DNA from: Acetobacteraceae bacterium
Lineage (GTDB): Bacteria; Pseudomonadota; Alphaproteobacteria; Acetobacterales; Acetobacteraceae
DNA length: 32,434 nucleotides
Assembly (NCBI GenBank): GCA_025352375.1
Contig: JANXTL010000121.1
Span: forward strand, 1-32,434
Direction: 5' to 3'
The notes under the pieces were generated by a model. The model did no database searches. It was given only the letters and a program-made list of their open reading frames with translations, and was not told where the DNA came from. Shown here piece after piece: positions 15,979 through 25,174 of the stretch (its first letter is position 1; each line of letters opens with the position of its first letter). The translations under genes and the position numbers were made by a program.

Positions 15979-18138
15979 ATGTTGCAGATGGAACTGCCGG
16001 TCACCGGCTACCTCGACCGGTTCTCCCACCGGCCCGGCGAGGTTTTCACCGCCTTTGTGAGCCTGCGTGAGGGTTCGGCCTATCGGGCGCGCCTGGTACG
16101 CGTTATCGGCGGCGACCCCAATCCGGATGGGCCGGGCATGCGGTTGGAGGATCTGGCGCACCGCCTCGACCGCGCATGCGTCGGCGTACGGCAAGACATC
16201 GCATTGGGTTCGTACGCAACCATCCAATGTGGGCCAGCAGCCGGCCCGAATGCCCGACGCACCTGGAGCATCCTGGTGTGCCCGACCTTGCCGGGTACCG
16301 AAGGCACCGTGTTCTCCGAAGAGGCGGATGGCTGCCGCGTGTCGCTGTCCGTGTCGGGCGACGGCGCGGCTGCTCGCCTTCGTTGGCCGTCAGGTTCGGT
16401 GACGGTGACAACCAATGGCCGCATGCTGGCAAACCATTGGTACCGCGTGTGGGTTGGCGCCGATCCCGTCAGCGGGCAGGTCATTGTCGGCCAGCAGCCG
16501 CTCGATGGTGGCGCAGCGGTCTGCATGCGGGCTACCGCGTCCGGGCTGGAACTGCCGGACCGCGGCACAATTATGTTCGCGGCGGAAAACCCGGCCGCAC
16601 CGACGCATCATTTCACCGGCAAGCTGGAAGATCCGTCGATCCTGCGAGGCTGTGTCGAGGCGTGGCCTTCGCCGTTTACCGTTCTGGCAGCATGGGATTT
16701 CTCCCGCGACATTCCCAGCCAAACGGTAGTCGATACCGGCCCCGACGCCTGCCATGGCCAGCTGATCAATCTGCCCACCCGCGCGGTGGTCGGCGCCGCC
16801 TGGACCGGCTTGGAAATGTGCTGGCGGCACGCCCCGCGCGACTATGCCGCCATCCATTTCCATGCCGACGATCTCGGCGATTGCGAGTGGGAGCCAAGCT
16901 ACACCTGGAACGTGCCCGACGATTTGCCCAGCGGCGCCTACGCTTTTCATCTGACCTGCGAAAGCGGGGAGGATTTTCTGCCGTTCTATGTGCTGCCCAA
17001 GCGGGCGGGCCCCTTTGCTCCGATCGCGTTCCTGGCTTCGACGTTTACCTATCAGGCCTATGCCAATCACGCGCGCGGCAGCGCGGATGCCGCTTACCAG
17101 GATCGTGTCGGCGCCTGGGGGGCCTATCCCTACAATCCAGACCAATACCCCGCGTACGGGCGGTCGATGTACAACGTGCATCTGGACGGCAGCGGCATCG
17201 GGTTTTCCTCCCGCCTGCGCCCGATGCTGACCATGCGGCCGGGATTCCTGACGTTCAACGACGCGCGCGGGTCGGGATTGCGGCACTATCCGGCGGACAC
17301 GCATTTACTGGCCTGGCTGGATGCCAAGGGCATCGCATTCGACATCGTCACGGATGAAGACCTGGACGATGGCGGTGTGGAACTGTTGCGTCCCTACCGC
17401 GCCGTGCTGACCGGATCGCACCCGGAATACCACACGCCGCGGACGCTGGACGCGTTGGCCGCCTTCACCCATGGCGGCGGGCGGATGGCCTATCTCGGCG
17501 GCAATGGCTTCTACTGGCGGGTGGCACGCGACCCCGCGATGCCCTGGGCGATCGAGCTGCGTCGGGCCGAAGGCGGCGTTCGCACATGGGCCGCCGAACC
17601 GGGCGAATATTACCACCAGCTCGATGGCGCCTACGGCGGGCTATGGCGGCGCAACCGGCGGCCGCCGCAGATGCTGGCCGGCGTTGGATTCTCCGGCCAG
17701 GGACTGTTCGAGGGCACCCATTATCGGCTGCTGCCGGCGGCGCGGGATCCCGCATTCGCCTGGATGTTCGAGGGCATCGACGGTGATATACTGGGCGATT
17801 ACGGCCTGTCCGGCGGAGGCGCGGCGGGGTTTGAGATGGACCGCGCCGACCCCGCCTTGGGCACCCCCGACGGCACCGTGATTTTGGCGCGATCCGAGGA
17901 CCCGCCCGCGTCCTTCTTCACCGTCCCGGAAGAAGTGCTGGCGGGCCGTCGTACCGTATCCGGGGAACGGTTGGAGGATTTGATGCGGGCAGAAATCGTT
18001 TATTTCGAAACCGCGGGCGGCGGCGCGGTGTTCTCGGTCGGATCGATCACTTTCTGCGGCAGCCTGTGGCGCAACGGTTTCGAGGGACCGGTATCCCGGT
18101 TGCTAGAGAACATCGTTCGCAAGTTCGGCGCGCCATGA
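15979..18138 (+). CDS. N,N-dimethylformamidase beta-subunit-like amidohydrolase
   Basis: The product is about 719 aa. The first half is beta-rich and contains a LamG-like segment (about 180-280). The second half matches the dimethylformamidase large-subunit C-terminal domain: STFTYQAYAN (around 358), YGRSMYNVHLDG (393-404), RPYRAVLTGSHPEYHT with His481 and Glu483, and MAYLGGNGFYWRV. In the Paracoccus enzyme a mononuclear iron is held by two Tyr and one Glu of an HPE motif (from memory); candidate Tyr and HPE residues are all present. Such enzymes hydrolyse small amides. I see no gene for the usual small subunit nearby. The start is uncertain: 15979 or 15988, both with poor ribosome sites. It overlaps the next gene by ATGA and diverges from the transporter. 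Confidence 0.85.
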   Translation: MLQMELPVTGYLDRFSHRPGEVFTAFVSLREGSAYRARLVRVIGGDPNPDGPGMRLEDLAHRLDRACVGVRQDIALGSYATIQCGPAAGPNARRTWSILVCPTLPGTEGTVFSEEADGCRVSLSVSGDGAAARLRWPSGSVTVTTNGRMLANHWYRVWVGADPVSGQVIVGQQPLDGGAAVCMRATASGLELPDRGTIMFAAENPAAPTHHFTGKLEDPSILRGCVEAWPSPFTVLAAWDFSRDIPSQTVVDTGPDACHGQLINLPTRAVVGAAWTGLEMCWRHAPRDYAAIHFHADDLGDCEWEPSYTWNVPDDLPSGAYAFHLTCESGEDFLPFYVLPKRAGPFAPIAFLASTFTYQAYANHARGSADAAYQDRVGAWGAYPYNPDQYPAYGRSMYNVHLDGSGIGFSSRLRPMLTMRPGFLTFNDARGSGLRHYPADTHLLAWLDAKGIAFDIVTDEDLDDGGVELLRPYRAVLTGSHPEYHTPRTLDALAAFTHGGGRMAYLGGNGFYWRVARDPAMPWAIELRRAEGGVRTWAAEPGEYYHQLDGAYGGLWRRNRRPPQMLAGVGFSGQGLFEGTHYRLLPAARDPAFAWMFEGIDGDILGDYGLSGGGAAGFEMDRADPALGTPDGTVILARSEDPPASFFTVPEEVLAGRRTVSGERLEDLMRAEIVYFETAGGGAVFSVGSITFCGSLWRNGFEGPVSRLLENIVRKFGAP

Positions 18139-18875
18139 CGGATAATGGATCGCAGAAACGCTCCGCGAGTTATCGTCTGCCAGTGACCGACACCGATTTC
18201 CTGCTGCGCGACGAAATGCGGGATATCCGATTCGCGCTGGAATACTCGAAGGCCGAGTTGGGCCTGCGCGACTGGGGAATTCGCTCCACCGTTATCGTTT
18301 TCGGCAGTGCGCGCGTGCTGCCGGACACAACCCGTTACGATGCGGCTCGCGCCTTCGCTCGCATTGCGTCCGAACGCGGTGGTGCGCAGGCGCCGCACCA
18401 CCGGTGGCGGGACAACGTCATCGCCACCGGCGGCGGGGGCGGCATCATGGAAGCCGCCAATCGCGGCGCCATGGAGGCCGGTGCGCCAAGCATCGGTTTC
18501 AACATCGCCCTGCCGCATGAGCAGGAGCCGAATGCGTATTCCACGCCGGAATTGACGTTCCAGTTCCATTATTTCGCGATGCGCAAGATGCACATGGCGA
18601 TGCGGGCCAACGCGCTGGTGGTGTTCCCTGGCGGGTTTGGAACTATGGATGAGCTTTTCGAGTTGCTCACCCTGGTTCAGACGAAGAAGATGCGTGCGGT
18701 GCCGATCGTGCTGTTCGAGGAAGCCTACTGGCGGAAGGTGTTATCCTTCGAATCGTTTCTGGAAGAGGGAATGGTCGACGCGGACGAACTGGCTCTGTTC
18801 GAGTTCGCGGACACACCGGAGGCCATATGGGATGTTTTGGTGCGGCGCGGGCTGAAAATGGGGGAGAGCGCCTAA
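18135..18875 (+). CDS. LOG-family protein (cytokinin riboside 5'-monophosphate phosphoribohydrolase-like)
   Basis: The 246-aa product carries both LOG signatures: GGGGGIMEAANRGAMEAG (about 98-115) and PGGFGTMDE (about 165-173), the latter with the catalytic Glu. Family enzymes cleave nucleoside 5'-monophosphates to base and ribose 5-phosphate. Old annotation as lysine decarboxylase is wrong for this family. About 50 extra residues precede the domain, as in the longer bacterial group. The ATG overlaps the amidase stop (ATGA), so the two are coupled although no shared pathway is known. Its stop lies in the loop of a hairpin shared with the convergent acyl-CoA dehydrogenase. Confidence 0.9.
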   Translation: MTDNGSQKRSASYRLPVTDTDFLLRDEMRDIRFALEYSKAELGLRDWGIRSTVIVFGSARVLPDTTRYDAARAFARIASERGGAQAPHHRWRDNVIATGGGGGIMEAANRGAMEAGAPSIGFNIALPHEQEPNAYSTPELTFQFHYFAMRKMHMAMRANALVVFPGGFGTMDELFELLTLVQTKKMRAVPIVLFEEAYWRKVLSFESFLEEGMVDADELALFEFADTPEAIWDVLVRRGLKMGESA

Positions 18876-18882
18876 CGCTCTC
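18864..18882. terminator. Hairpin between convergent stops, likely bidirectional terminator
   Basis: GAGAGCG (18864-18870) and CGCTCTC (18876-18882) form a perfect 7-bp stem with a 5-nt loop. The loop holds the TAA of the LOG gene, and the acyl-CoA dehydrogenase stop begins at the next base, so one hairpin serves both converging transcripts. There is no strong T tract to the right; on the leftward strand CCCCATTTTC follows. Confidence 0.55.
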
Positions 18883-20037
18883 TTACCCCGGCAACTCCAA
18901 TACATTCTTCGATAGAATATTCCGCTGGATTTCGTTCGAGCCGGCATAAATCGTCGCTGGCCTGGATTGCAGGAACAGACCTGTGGGATTCAATTCCCTG
19001 TTGCCGTCCATTGGACCGAGGTCGCCGCCATACTCCCCGGCGATTTCCAACGCCGTTTCCGTAATGCGCTGAAATAACTCCGTCTGGTTGATTTTCAGCA
19101 TCGAAACATCGGAGCCGAGCGTCTCGCCACGGCGGACTTTTTCGACGAATGTTTCAAATAGGTCCTTGTGATCTTCAAGGTCCAGCCGCAGCCTGGTGTA
19201 GCGGTCCTGGAATCGATCGTCCTCCCACACACCCATTCGTTCCGCGACGCCCTTCAGCGCTTTCAGGGCGTAGGCCGACTGGCGGGGGGAACCGGAGCCA
19301 ATGCGTTCGAAACTGAGCAGGGCCTTGGCCATGCTCCAGCCTTTGTCGATCTGGCCGACCAGGTTGTCCTTGGGCACGCGGACATTGTCGAAGAAGGTTT
19401 CGCAGAACTCGTCCGCCATATCGATGTTGGTGATCGGGCGAACGGTGATGCCGGGTGTGTCCATGGGAACGAGCAGGAAGCTGATGCCATCCTGCTTCTT
19501 GGCCTGCTTGTTGGTGCGAACGAGCAAAAAGATCCAGTTGGCGTCCATAGCCAGCGAGGTCCAGATTTTCTGCCCGTTCACCACCCAATGGTCGCCGTCC
19601 AGCACCGCCTCGGTGCGCAGCGACGCCAGATCGGAGCCGGCGTTCGGTTCGGAGTAGCCCTGGCACCAGATATGTTCGCCGACGAGGATTTTCGGCAGGA
19701 AATTCTGCTGCTGCTCAGGGCGGCCAAACTTGATCAGCAGCGGGCCGATCATGGTCATGCCCATGTCGTTCAGGCGGGCGCAGCCGTAGCGTTCCTTTTC
19801 CTCCAGGAAGATCAGTTGCTTGCTGGCGGAGATGCCCATCCCGCCGAATTGCTTGGGCCAGTTGGGGGCGAGCCAGCCTTGCGCGGCGAGCTTCATGTAC
19901 CACGGCTTGTTTTCGTGGAAATGCAGTCGTTTCGGCGGGTTGCGGATGTCCGCCGGGTAGTTGTCATGGATCCAGGTCCGCACATGCGTGCGGAATTGGT
20001 CGTCGGACAGGGAGTCGAGGTCTTCGGCGGCGGACAT
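18883..20037 (-). CDS. Acyl-CoA dehydrogenase
   Basis: The 384-aa FAD enzyme would carry out the first step of a beta-oxidation or acyl-CoA catabolic route. CQGYSEPNAGSDLASL contains the family signature SEPxAGSD (129-136). GQKIWTSLA is the middle-domain motif, and the C-terminal YAGSNEIQRNILSKNVL is the closing FAD-contact block of FadE-like members. The ATG at 20037 has AAAGGG about 9 bp upstream. It lies 13 bp downstream of the bifunctional FadB-like gene, so the two form a leftward operon. Substrate chain type cannot be inferred. Its stop is convergent with the LOG gene. Confidence 0.93.
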   Translation of the reverse strand: MSAAEDLDSLSDDQFRTHVRTWIHDNYPADIRNPPKRLHFHENKPWYMKLAAQGWLAPNWPKQFGGMGISASKQLIFLEEKERYGCARLNDMGMTMIGPLLIKFGRPEQQQNFLPKILVGEHIWCQGYSEPNAGSDLASLRTEAVLDGDHWVVNGQKIWTSLAMDANWIFLLVRTNKQAKKQDGISFLLVPMDTPGITVRPITNIDMADEFCETFFDNVRVPKDNLVGQIDKGWSMAKALLSFERIGSGSPRQSAYALKALKGVAERMGVWEDDRFQDRYTRLRLDLEDHKDLFETFVEKVRRGETLGSDVSMLKINQTELFQRITETALEIAGEYGGDLGPMDGNRELNPTGLFLQSRPATIYAGSNEIQRNILSKNVLELPG

Positions 20038-20050
20038 GGTTCCGACCCTT

Positions 20051-22159
20051 TCAAACAAACGGTGCCGGCTTCGCCTCACGGAACGAAGTCCCGCTTTCAG
20101 CGAGTTGCCGCAACAGCGCGGATGGTGCCCAGCGCTCGCCATACTGCTGATGCCAGTTCGCGATCTGGTTGTACACGTCCCGCACCCCGATGCCGTCGGC
20201 CCAGAACATCAGCCCGCCGCGATATCGTGGGAAACCGAACCCATGCAGCCACATCACGTCGATGTCGCTGGCTCGGTAGGCCTTACCTTCCTCCAGGATT
20301 TTGCACGCCTCGTTGACCGAGGAAAACAGCAACCGCCGCAGGATTTCCTGATCGGTGAATTGCTTCTGCGGCACGCGCATCTCCGCGGCCACGCTCTTGA
20401 TGATCGCCGCGACTTCCGGGTCTGGATGAGGCGTCCGGTCACCCTTCTCGTAGCGGTACCAACCAGCGCTGGTCTTTTGCCCGAAGCGGCCCATCTCCAC
20501 CAACTTATCGGCGATCGGCAGCTTGCGGTAATTGGGGTTCGCCAAAGCGCGGCGTTTGCGCCCTTCGGCGCCGATATCCAAACCCGCAAGATCGCCCACC
20601 GCGAAGGGCCCCATCGGGTAGCCGAAATCGACCATCGCCTTGTCGACCTGCTCGGGGAGGCATCCTTCCTCGAGGAGAATAACCATTTCGCTGTTGAACG
20701 GCGCCCGCGACCGGTTGGCCACGAACCCATCGGTGTTGCCGGCCATGGCAGAAATCTTGCCGATCCGCCGGCCCAGCGCCATCGCGGTCGCCAGCGTGTC
20801 CGGCGATGCTTTCGGCGGACGCACCACTTCCAGCAGTTTCATCACGTTGGCCGGGGAGAAGAAATGCGTGCCCGCCACCTTCTCCGGCCGTTTCGTCACC
20901 ATCGACAACTCGTCGAGGTCCAGCGCCGAGCTGTTGGAGAACAGATATGCGTTGGGGTTCATCACCTCATCGAGTTTTTGGAAGACCGGGATTTTCACGT
21001 CCATGCGCTCGAACACCGCTTCGACAACAACGTCGCAGTCCTTGATATCGTCGTAGCCGGCGACGGGATGGATGCGGGCCAGACGGCGATCCATTTCGTC
21101 CTGTGCTAGGCTGCCGCGTTTCACCGACGTGGCGTAATTGGCCGCGATCCGCGCCATGCCGCGATTGAGGCCTTCCTCCGTCGCGTCCATAATCCGCACG
21201 TCATAGCCGAAATCGGCGAACGACATGGCGATGCCGCCGCCCATGGTGCCAGCGCCGATTACCGCGGGTTTGGAGAAATCCGCCGCCTTCATCGAAGCCG
21301 GCATATCCGGCAGTTTCGCGACCTCCCGTTCGGCGAAGAAGGCGTAACGCAGGGCCTTGGCCTCGTCGGCGTTTTCCAGTTCGAGGAAGAGTTCCTGCTC
21401 CCGCTTCATGCCCTCATCGAACGGCAACGCGCAGGCCGCTTCTACGGCCGCGATGCAGTTATACGGCGCCTTCTGGTTGCGCGCCCGGCGGGCGATGGAT
21501 TTGCGCATGGCGTCGAAAATGCCGGGCTCGGCCTTTGCTTCGCGGTCGCGCACGCGGGGCAGCGGGCGGATGTTAGCGACGGCACGCGCCTTCTTCACGG
21601 CGGCTTCGCGCAGGTTGGCGCCTTCGGGGATCACTTCATCCAGAATGCCCAGCTTCAACGCCTCCGGCGCCGGAACGTGGCGACCGGACACGATCATTTC
21701 CAGCGCGGTTTGCGGGCCGGCCAGCCGAGGCAGCCGCTGTGTGCCGCCGCCACCCGGCAGAATGCCGATCAGAACCTCCGGCAGACCGACTTTCGCCGAG
21801 GGCACCGCGATCCGGTAATGGCAACCCATCGCGTTTTCCAGCCCGCCGCCGAGGGCAAAACCGTGGATGGCCGCCACGACCGGTTTTGGGCTGCGATCCA
21901 TGATGTCGTAGGTGCGCTCCCCCAGCGGCGCGCGCTTGCGGCCGGTGCCGAAGCCGCGAATGTCGGCGCCGGCGATGAAGCTGCGGCCGTCGCCCATCAG
22001 CACCATCGCCTTGATCGAGGGATCGCCATTGGCCTTATTCAGGCACGCGATAATGCCATCGGCCACACCTGGCCCGAGCGCGTTGACGGGCGGGTAGTTG
22101 ACGATGATGACGCCGATATCGCCGTCTTTTTCCAGGCGGACGACAGGTTGGTCGGTCAT
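20051..22159 (-). CDS. Bifunctional enoyl-CoA hydratase / 3-hydroxyacyl-CoA dehydrogenase (FadB/FadJ-like)
   Basis: The 702-aa fusion has an N-terminal crotonase domain with the oxyanion loop SFIAGADIRGF and two acid residues, GGGLENAMG (Glu about 107) and GLPEVLIG (Glu about 127). Their 20-residue spacing equals the catalytic pair of E. coli FadB. The NAD-binding motif VIGAGTMGGGIA (about 300) begins the dehydrogenase, with the catalytic His in AGTHFFSPANVMKLLEVV (about 431). Two 3HCDH C-terminal domains follow. It would convert enoyl-CoA to 3-ketoacyl-CoA. The start at 22159 has GAGGAA about 9 bp upstream; the frame is open to 22783 but that part overlaps the divergent restriction gene. No thiolase is in the window. 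Confidence 0.94.
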   Translation of the reverse strand: MTDQPVVRLEKDGDIGVIIVNYPPVNALGPGVADGIIACLNKANGDPSIKAMVLMGDGRSFIAGADIRGFGTGRKRAPLGERTYDIMDRSPKPVVAAIHGFALGGGLENAMGCHYRIAVPSAKVGLPEVLIGILPGGGGTQRLPRLAGPQTALEMIVSGRHVPAPEALKLGILDEVIPEGANLREAAVKKARAVANIRPLPRVRDREAKAEPGIFDAMRKSIARRARNQKAPYNCIAAVEAACALPFDEGMKREQELFLELENADEAKALRYAFFAEREVAKLPDMPASMKAADFSKPAVIGAGTMGGGIAMSFADFGYDVRIMDATEEGLNRGMARIAANYATSVKRGSLAQDEMDRRLARIHPVAGYDDIKDCDVVVEAVFERMDVKIPVFQKLDEVMNPNAYLFSNSSALDLDELSMVTKRPEKVAGTHFFSPANVMKLLEVVRPPKASPDTLATAMALGRRIGKISAMAGNTDGFVANRSRAPFNSEMVILLEEGCLPEQVDKAMVDFGYPMGPFAVGDLAGLDIGAEGRKRRALANPNYRKLPIADKLVEMGRFGQKTSAGWYRYEKGDRTPHPDPEVAAIIKSVAAEMRVPQKQFTDQEILRRLLFSSVNEACKILEEGKAYRASDIDVMWLHGFGFPRYRGGLMFWADGIGVRDVYNQIANWHQQYGERWAPSALLRQLAESGTSFREAKPAPFV

Positions 22160-22247
22160 TGCTGCGTTCCTCGGTTTGGTGGGAGGGAGGATAGGCGGGG
22201 TGGCGGCACCCTGTCCACGACTCGGCGGGAAGCGGTAGTGTGCCGGA

Positions 22248-25094
22248 ATGACGCCGCAGGAATTCATCGCCAAATGGCAGGCCAGCACCCGCAATGAGCG
22301 CGCGGCGTGCCAGGAGCATTTCATCGACCTCTGCCACTTGCTGGAGGAGCCGACTCCTGGCTCCGATCCGACGGGGGAGAAGTATGCGTTCGAGAAGGGC
22401 GCCACCAAGTTTACCGGCGACGGCGGCTGGGCCGATGTTTGGAAGGCCGGGCATTTCGCGTGGGAGTACAAGAAGAAGCGCGGCGATCTGAACGCGGCGC
22501 ACCGGCAGTTGCTGCTGTATGCCGGCCCGCTGGGCAATCCGGCGCTGCTGATTGTGTCCGATATCGAGCGGATCGTGATCCGCACCAACTGGACGAACGC
22601 GGTCACCGAGACGCATGAAATCCTGCTGACCGAGTTGGCCAACCCGCTCCGGTTACGGTTGCTGAAATGGGCGTTTTCCGACCCCGAGCAATTGCGGCCG
22701 GCGCGGACTCGGCAGGCGCTGACGGAAGAAGCCGCGGCCGAGTTCGCTGACCTGGCTCGGCGGCTCCGAGAACGTGGGCACAATCCTCAAGTGGTGGCAC
22801 ATTTCGTCAACCGGCTGGTGTTTTGTTTTTTCGCCAATGACGTTGGGCTCCTGCCGAAGGGCCTGTTCGACCAGATGCTAGCGATGTCCAAGCGCCGTCC
22901 GACCAGAGCCGCTGACTTTATCGGCCAACTGTTTGGTGCCATGGCAAAAAGTGGCGGTATGGTCGGGTTTGTCGACGTGCCCTGGTTCAACGGTGGGTTG
23001 TTCGAAGACGGCGCCGCGCTACCGCTCGATGTAAAAGACATCGATATTCTGATCGGCGTCGGCAAGCTGCATTGGGCGGAGATCGACCCATCGGTGCTCG
23101 GCACGTTGTTCGAGCGGGGCCTGGATCCAGACAAGCGCAGTCAATTGGGAGCACACTACACTGATCGGGCCAAGATCGAGATGCTGATCGACCCGGTGAT
23201 TCGGCGACCCTTGCTCGCTGAGTGGGCGGAGGTGCGGGCCCGTATTGAAACTGCGCTGGCCCAATCGGCGCCTCGCGGACGGCGAGCGATGGATGGAAAA
23301 GACGCCGCGCAGGAACTGTACCATGGATATTTGCAGCGGCTGCGGAACTTCCGCGTGCTCGATCCCGCCTGCGGGTCCGGCAATTTCCTGTACGTGAGTT
23401 TGCAGGCGCTGAAGGATTTGGAGCATCGAGCCAGTGTAGAGGCGGAAACCCTTGGGCTGCAGCGTGAATTCCCGCAGGTCGGGCCGGAAACGATGCTCGG
23501 GATCGAGATCAACCCCTATGCGGCGGAGCTCGCTCGGGTTTCGGTGTGGATCGGACATATCCAGTGGACCCGATCTCATGGGTACGCGGCACCGTCCGAT
23601 CCTGTATTAAAGCCGTTGGACACGATCGAATGTCGGGACGCGATACTGACGCCTGACGGTAGGATGGCGGAATGGCCGAAGGCGGATGTTATTGTAAGTA
23701 ATCCCCCCTTCTTGGGCGACAAGGAGATGATTGGACGGTTAGGTGAGGAATACACCCAAGCATTGAGGCATGCCTACCGATCGAGGATTGCGTCGGCGGT
23801 CGATCTTGTATGTTACTGGTTTTTAAGAGCGTGGGACCAAATCGTATCCGGGTCGGCCCAACGAGTCGGGTTGGTTGCGACTCAGTCAATTCGCCGTGGT
23901 TCGAACCGGCAGGCATTGGAGCAAATCGCCAAGATCGGCGGGATATTCGACGCTTGGAGCGATGAGCCGTGGACCGTCGATGGCGCTGCCGTACGCGTTT
24001 CCCTGGTGTGTTTTGCCGAAGCCCCAGCGGACAGAATAACACTCAACAACCGGTCAGTACCAGTTATATACTCCGACCTTTCGGCAACTGGTGCAGACCT
24101 CACCACAGCGGCACGATTGACCGAGAATCGCGGCATATGCTTTCAGGGGCCTGTGAAAATCGGTGATTTCGATGTCCCTGGTGAAACAGCGCGGGCATGG
24201 CTGACAGCCCCTCTGAATCCGAATGGTAGGGGTAACTTGGACGTCGTACGACCGTGGGTGAACGGCCACGATCTGACGCAGCGGCCTTCGGACACTTGGA
24301 TTATCGACTTCTATGACATGTCGGAGACCGATGCTTCGTACTATGTGCAGCCATTTTCATGGGTGAAGACACACGTAAAGCCGGCTCGGGATAAAAACAG
24401 GCGAGATAAGCGACGACTTTGCTGGTGGAAGCACGGGGAGACAGTACCGGGCCTTCGCAATGCCGCTGCTGAAGTAGAACGATTCATCGCGACGTCGCGA
24501 GTTGCTAAACATCGCATTTTCGTTTGGTGCGATGCTACAACACTGCCGGATAGCCGTGTATATGCGTGGATGCGTGCGGACGACGTCTTTTTGGGCATCC
24601 TGCACAGTCATGTACACCAAATCTGGACGCTGGCGCTCGCCTCGCGTCATGGCGTTGGGAATGATCCCACCTACAACAGCCGGACTTGTTTCGAAACATT
24701 CCCATTCCCCGAACACTTAACCCCCAACCTTCCAGCCGCGTCCTATGCCGACAACCCGCACGCCCAGGCCATCGCCATAGCCGCCCGGGACCTCGTGGAG
24801 AAACGCGACCTCTGGCTCAACCCGCCGGACCTCACCGAACGTGTGCCGGAGGTCGTGCCCGGCTACCCCGACCGGATCGTCCCTCGTGACGCCAAAGCGG
24901 CTGCCACCCTGAAAACCCGCACCCTAACAAACCTCTACAACACACGCGGCACGCCGGAGGGCACCTGGCTCGACGCGCTCCATCGCGTCTTGGACGAAGC
25001 CGTTGCCGCCGCTTACGGCTGGCCGGCCGATCTTCCGGACGACGAAATACTGGCGCGCCTGCTCGCTCTCAATCAGGCACGCCAGCCGAAGTAG
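22248..25094 (+). CDS. MmeI-like type IIL restriction-modification enzyme (fused nuclease-methyltransferase)
   Basis: The 948-aa product has MmeI-like domain order. An N-terminal nuclease (about 1-160) carries GWADVWKAGHFAWEYKKK, a D-x9-ExK-type PD-(D/E)xK site. A helical spacer follows, then a gamma-class adenine methyltransferase with motif X GAHYT (about 300), motif I VLDPACGSGNF (about 370) and motif IV NPPF (about 483). A target-recognition region spans about 620-825 and a C-terminal domain ends the chain. Such enzymes methylate one strand and cut at a distance, alone. Sampled GC is about 62-65% in the 5' third, falls to 43-53% through much of 23700-24700, and jumps to 70% at 24721. This suggests an exchanged methyltransferase/recognition segment. 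It is divergent from the fadB-like gene. Cleavage activity is inferred from the intact motif. Confidence 0.88.
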   Translation: MTPQEFIAKWQASTRNERAACQEHFIDLCHLLEEPTPGSDPTGEKYAFEKGATKFTGDGGWADVWKAGHFAWEYKKKRGDLNAAHRQLLLYAGPLGNPALLIVSDIERIVIRTNWTNAVTETHEILLTELANPLRLRLLKWAFSDPEQLRPARTRQALTEEAAAEFADLARRLRERGHNPQVVAHFVNRLVFCFFANDVGLLPKGLFDQMLAMSKRRPTRAADFIGQLFGAMAKSGGMVGFVDVPWFNGGLFEDGAALPLDVKDIDILIGVGKLHWAEIDPSVLGTLFERGLDPDKRSQLGAHYTDRAKIEMLIDPVIRRPLLAEWAEVRARIETALAQSAPRGRRAMDGKDAAQELYHGYLQRLRNFRVLDPACGSGNFLYVSLQALKDLEHRASVEAETLGLQREFPQVGPETMLGIEINPYAAELARVSVWIGHIQWTRSHGYAAPSDPVLKPLDTIECRDAILTPDGRMAEWPKADVIVSNPPFLGDKEMIGRLGEEYTQALRHAYRSRIASAVDLVCYWFLRAWDQIVSGSAQRVGLVATQSIRRGSNRQALEQIAKIGGIFDAWSDEPWTVDGAAVRVSLVCFAEAPADRITLNNRSVPVIYSDLSATGADLTTAARLTENRGICFQGPVKIGDFDVPGETARAWLTAPLNPNGRGNLDVVRPWVNGHDLTQRPSDTWIIDFYDMSETDASYYVQPFSWVKTHVKPARDKNRRDKRRLCWWKHGETVPGLRNAAAEVERFIATSRVAKHRIFVWCDATTLPDSRVYAWMRADDVFLGILHSHVHQIWTLALASRHGVGNDPTYNSRTCFETFPFPEHLTPNLPAASYADNPHAQAIAIAARDLVEKRDLWLNPPDLTERVPEVVPGYPDRIVPRDAKAAATLKTRTLTNLYNTRGTPEGTWLDALHRVLDEAVAAAYGWPADLPDDEILARLLALNQARQPK

Positions 25095-25174
25095 TCAGCG
25101 CCGCGGATTGCAGAAGCCGGATCCAGCGTTGGCAAAATACGGTCACCGCCCTCGCGGATCTTCAGCAGGACCGG

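Noticed and set aside
14379-16070. 563-codon open frame antisense to the binding-protein gene
   Set aside because: It mirrors the codon pattern of the real gene in high-GC DNA, has His/Arg/Gly-rich sequence without any domain, and the opposite strand encodes an intact SBP family 5 protein with signal peptide.
22160-22783. Longer N-terminus for the FadB-like protein
   Set aside because: The extension would be antisense to the restriction gene and is not crotonase-like; a ribosome site precedes 22159.
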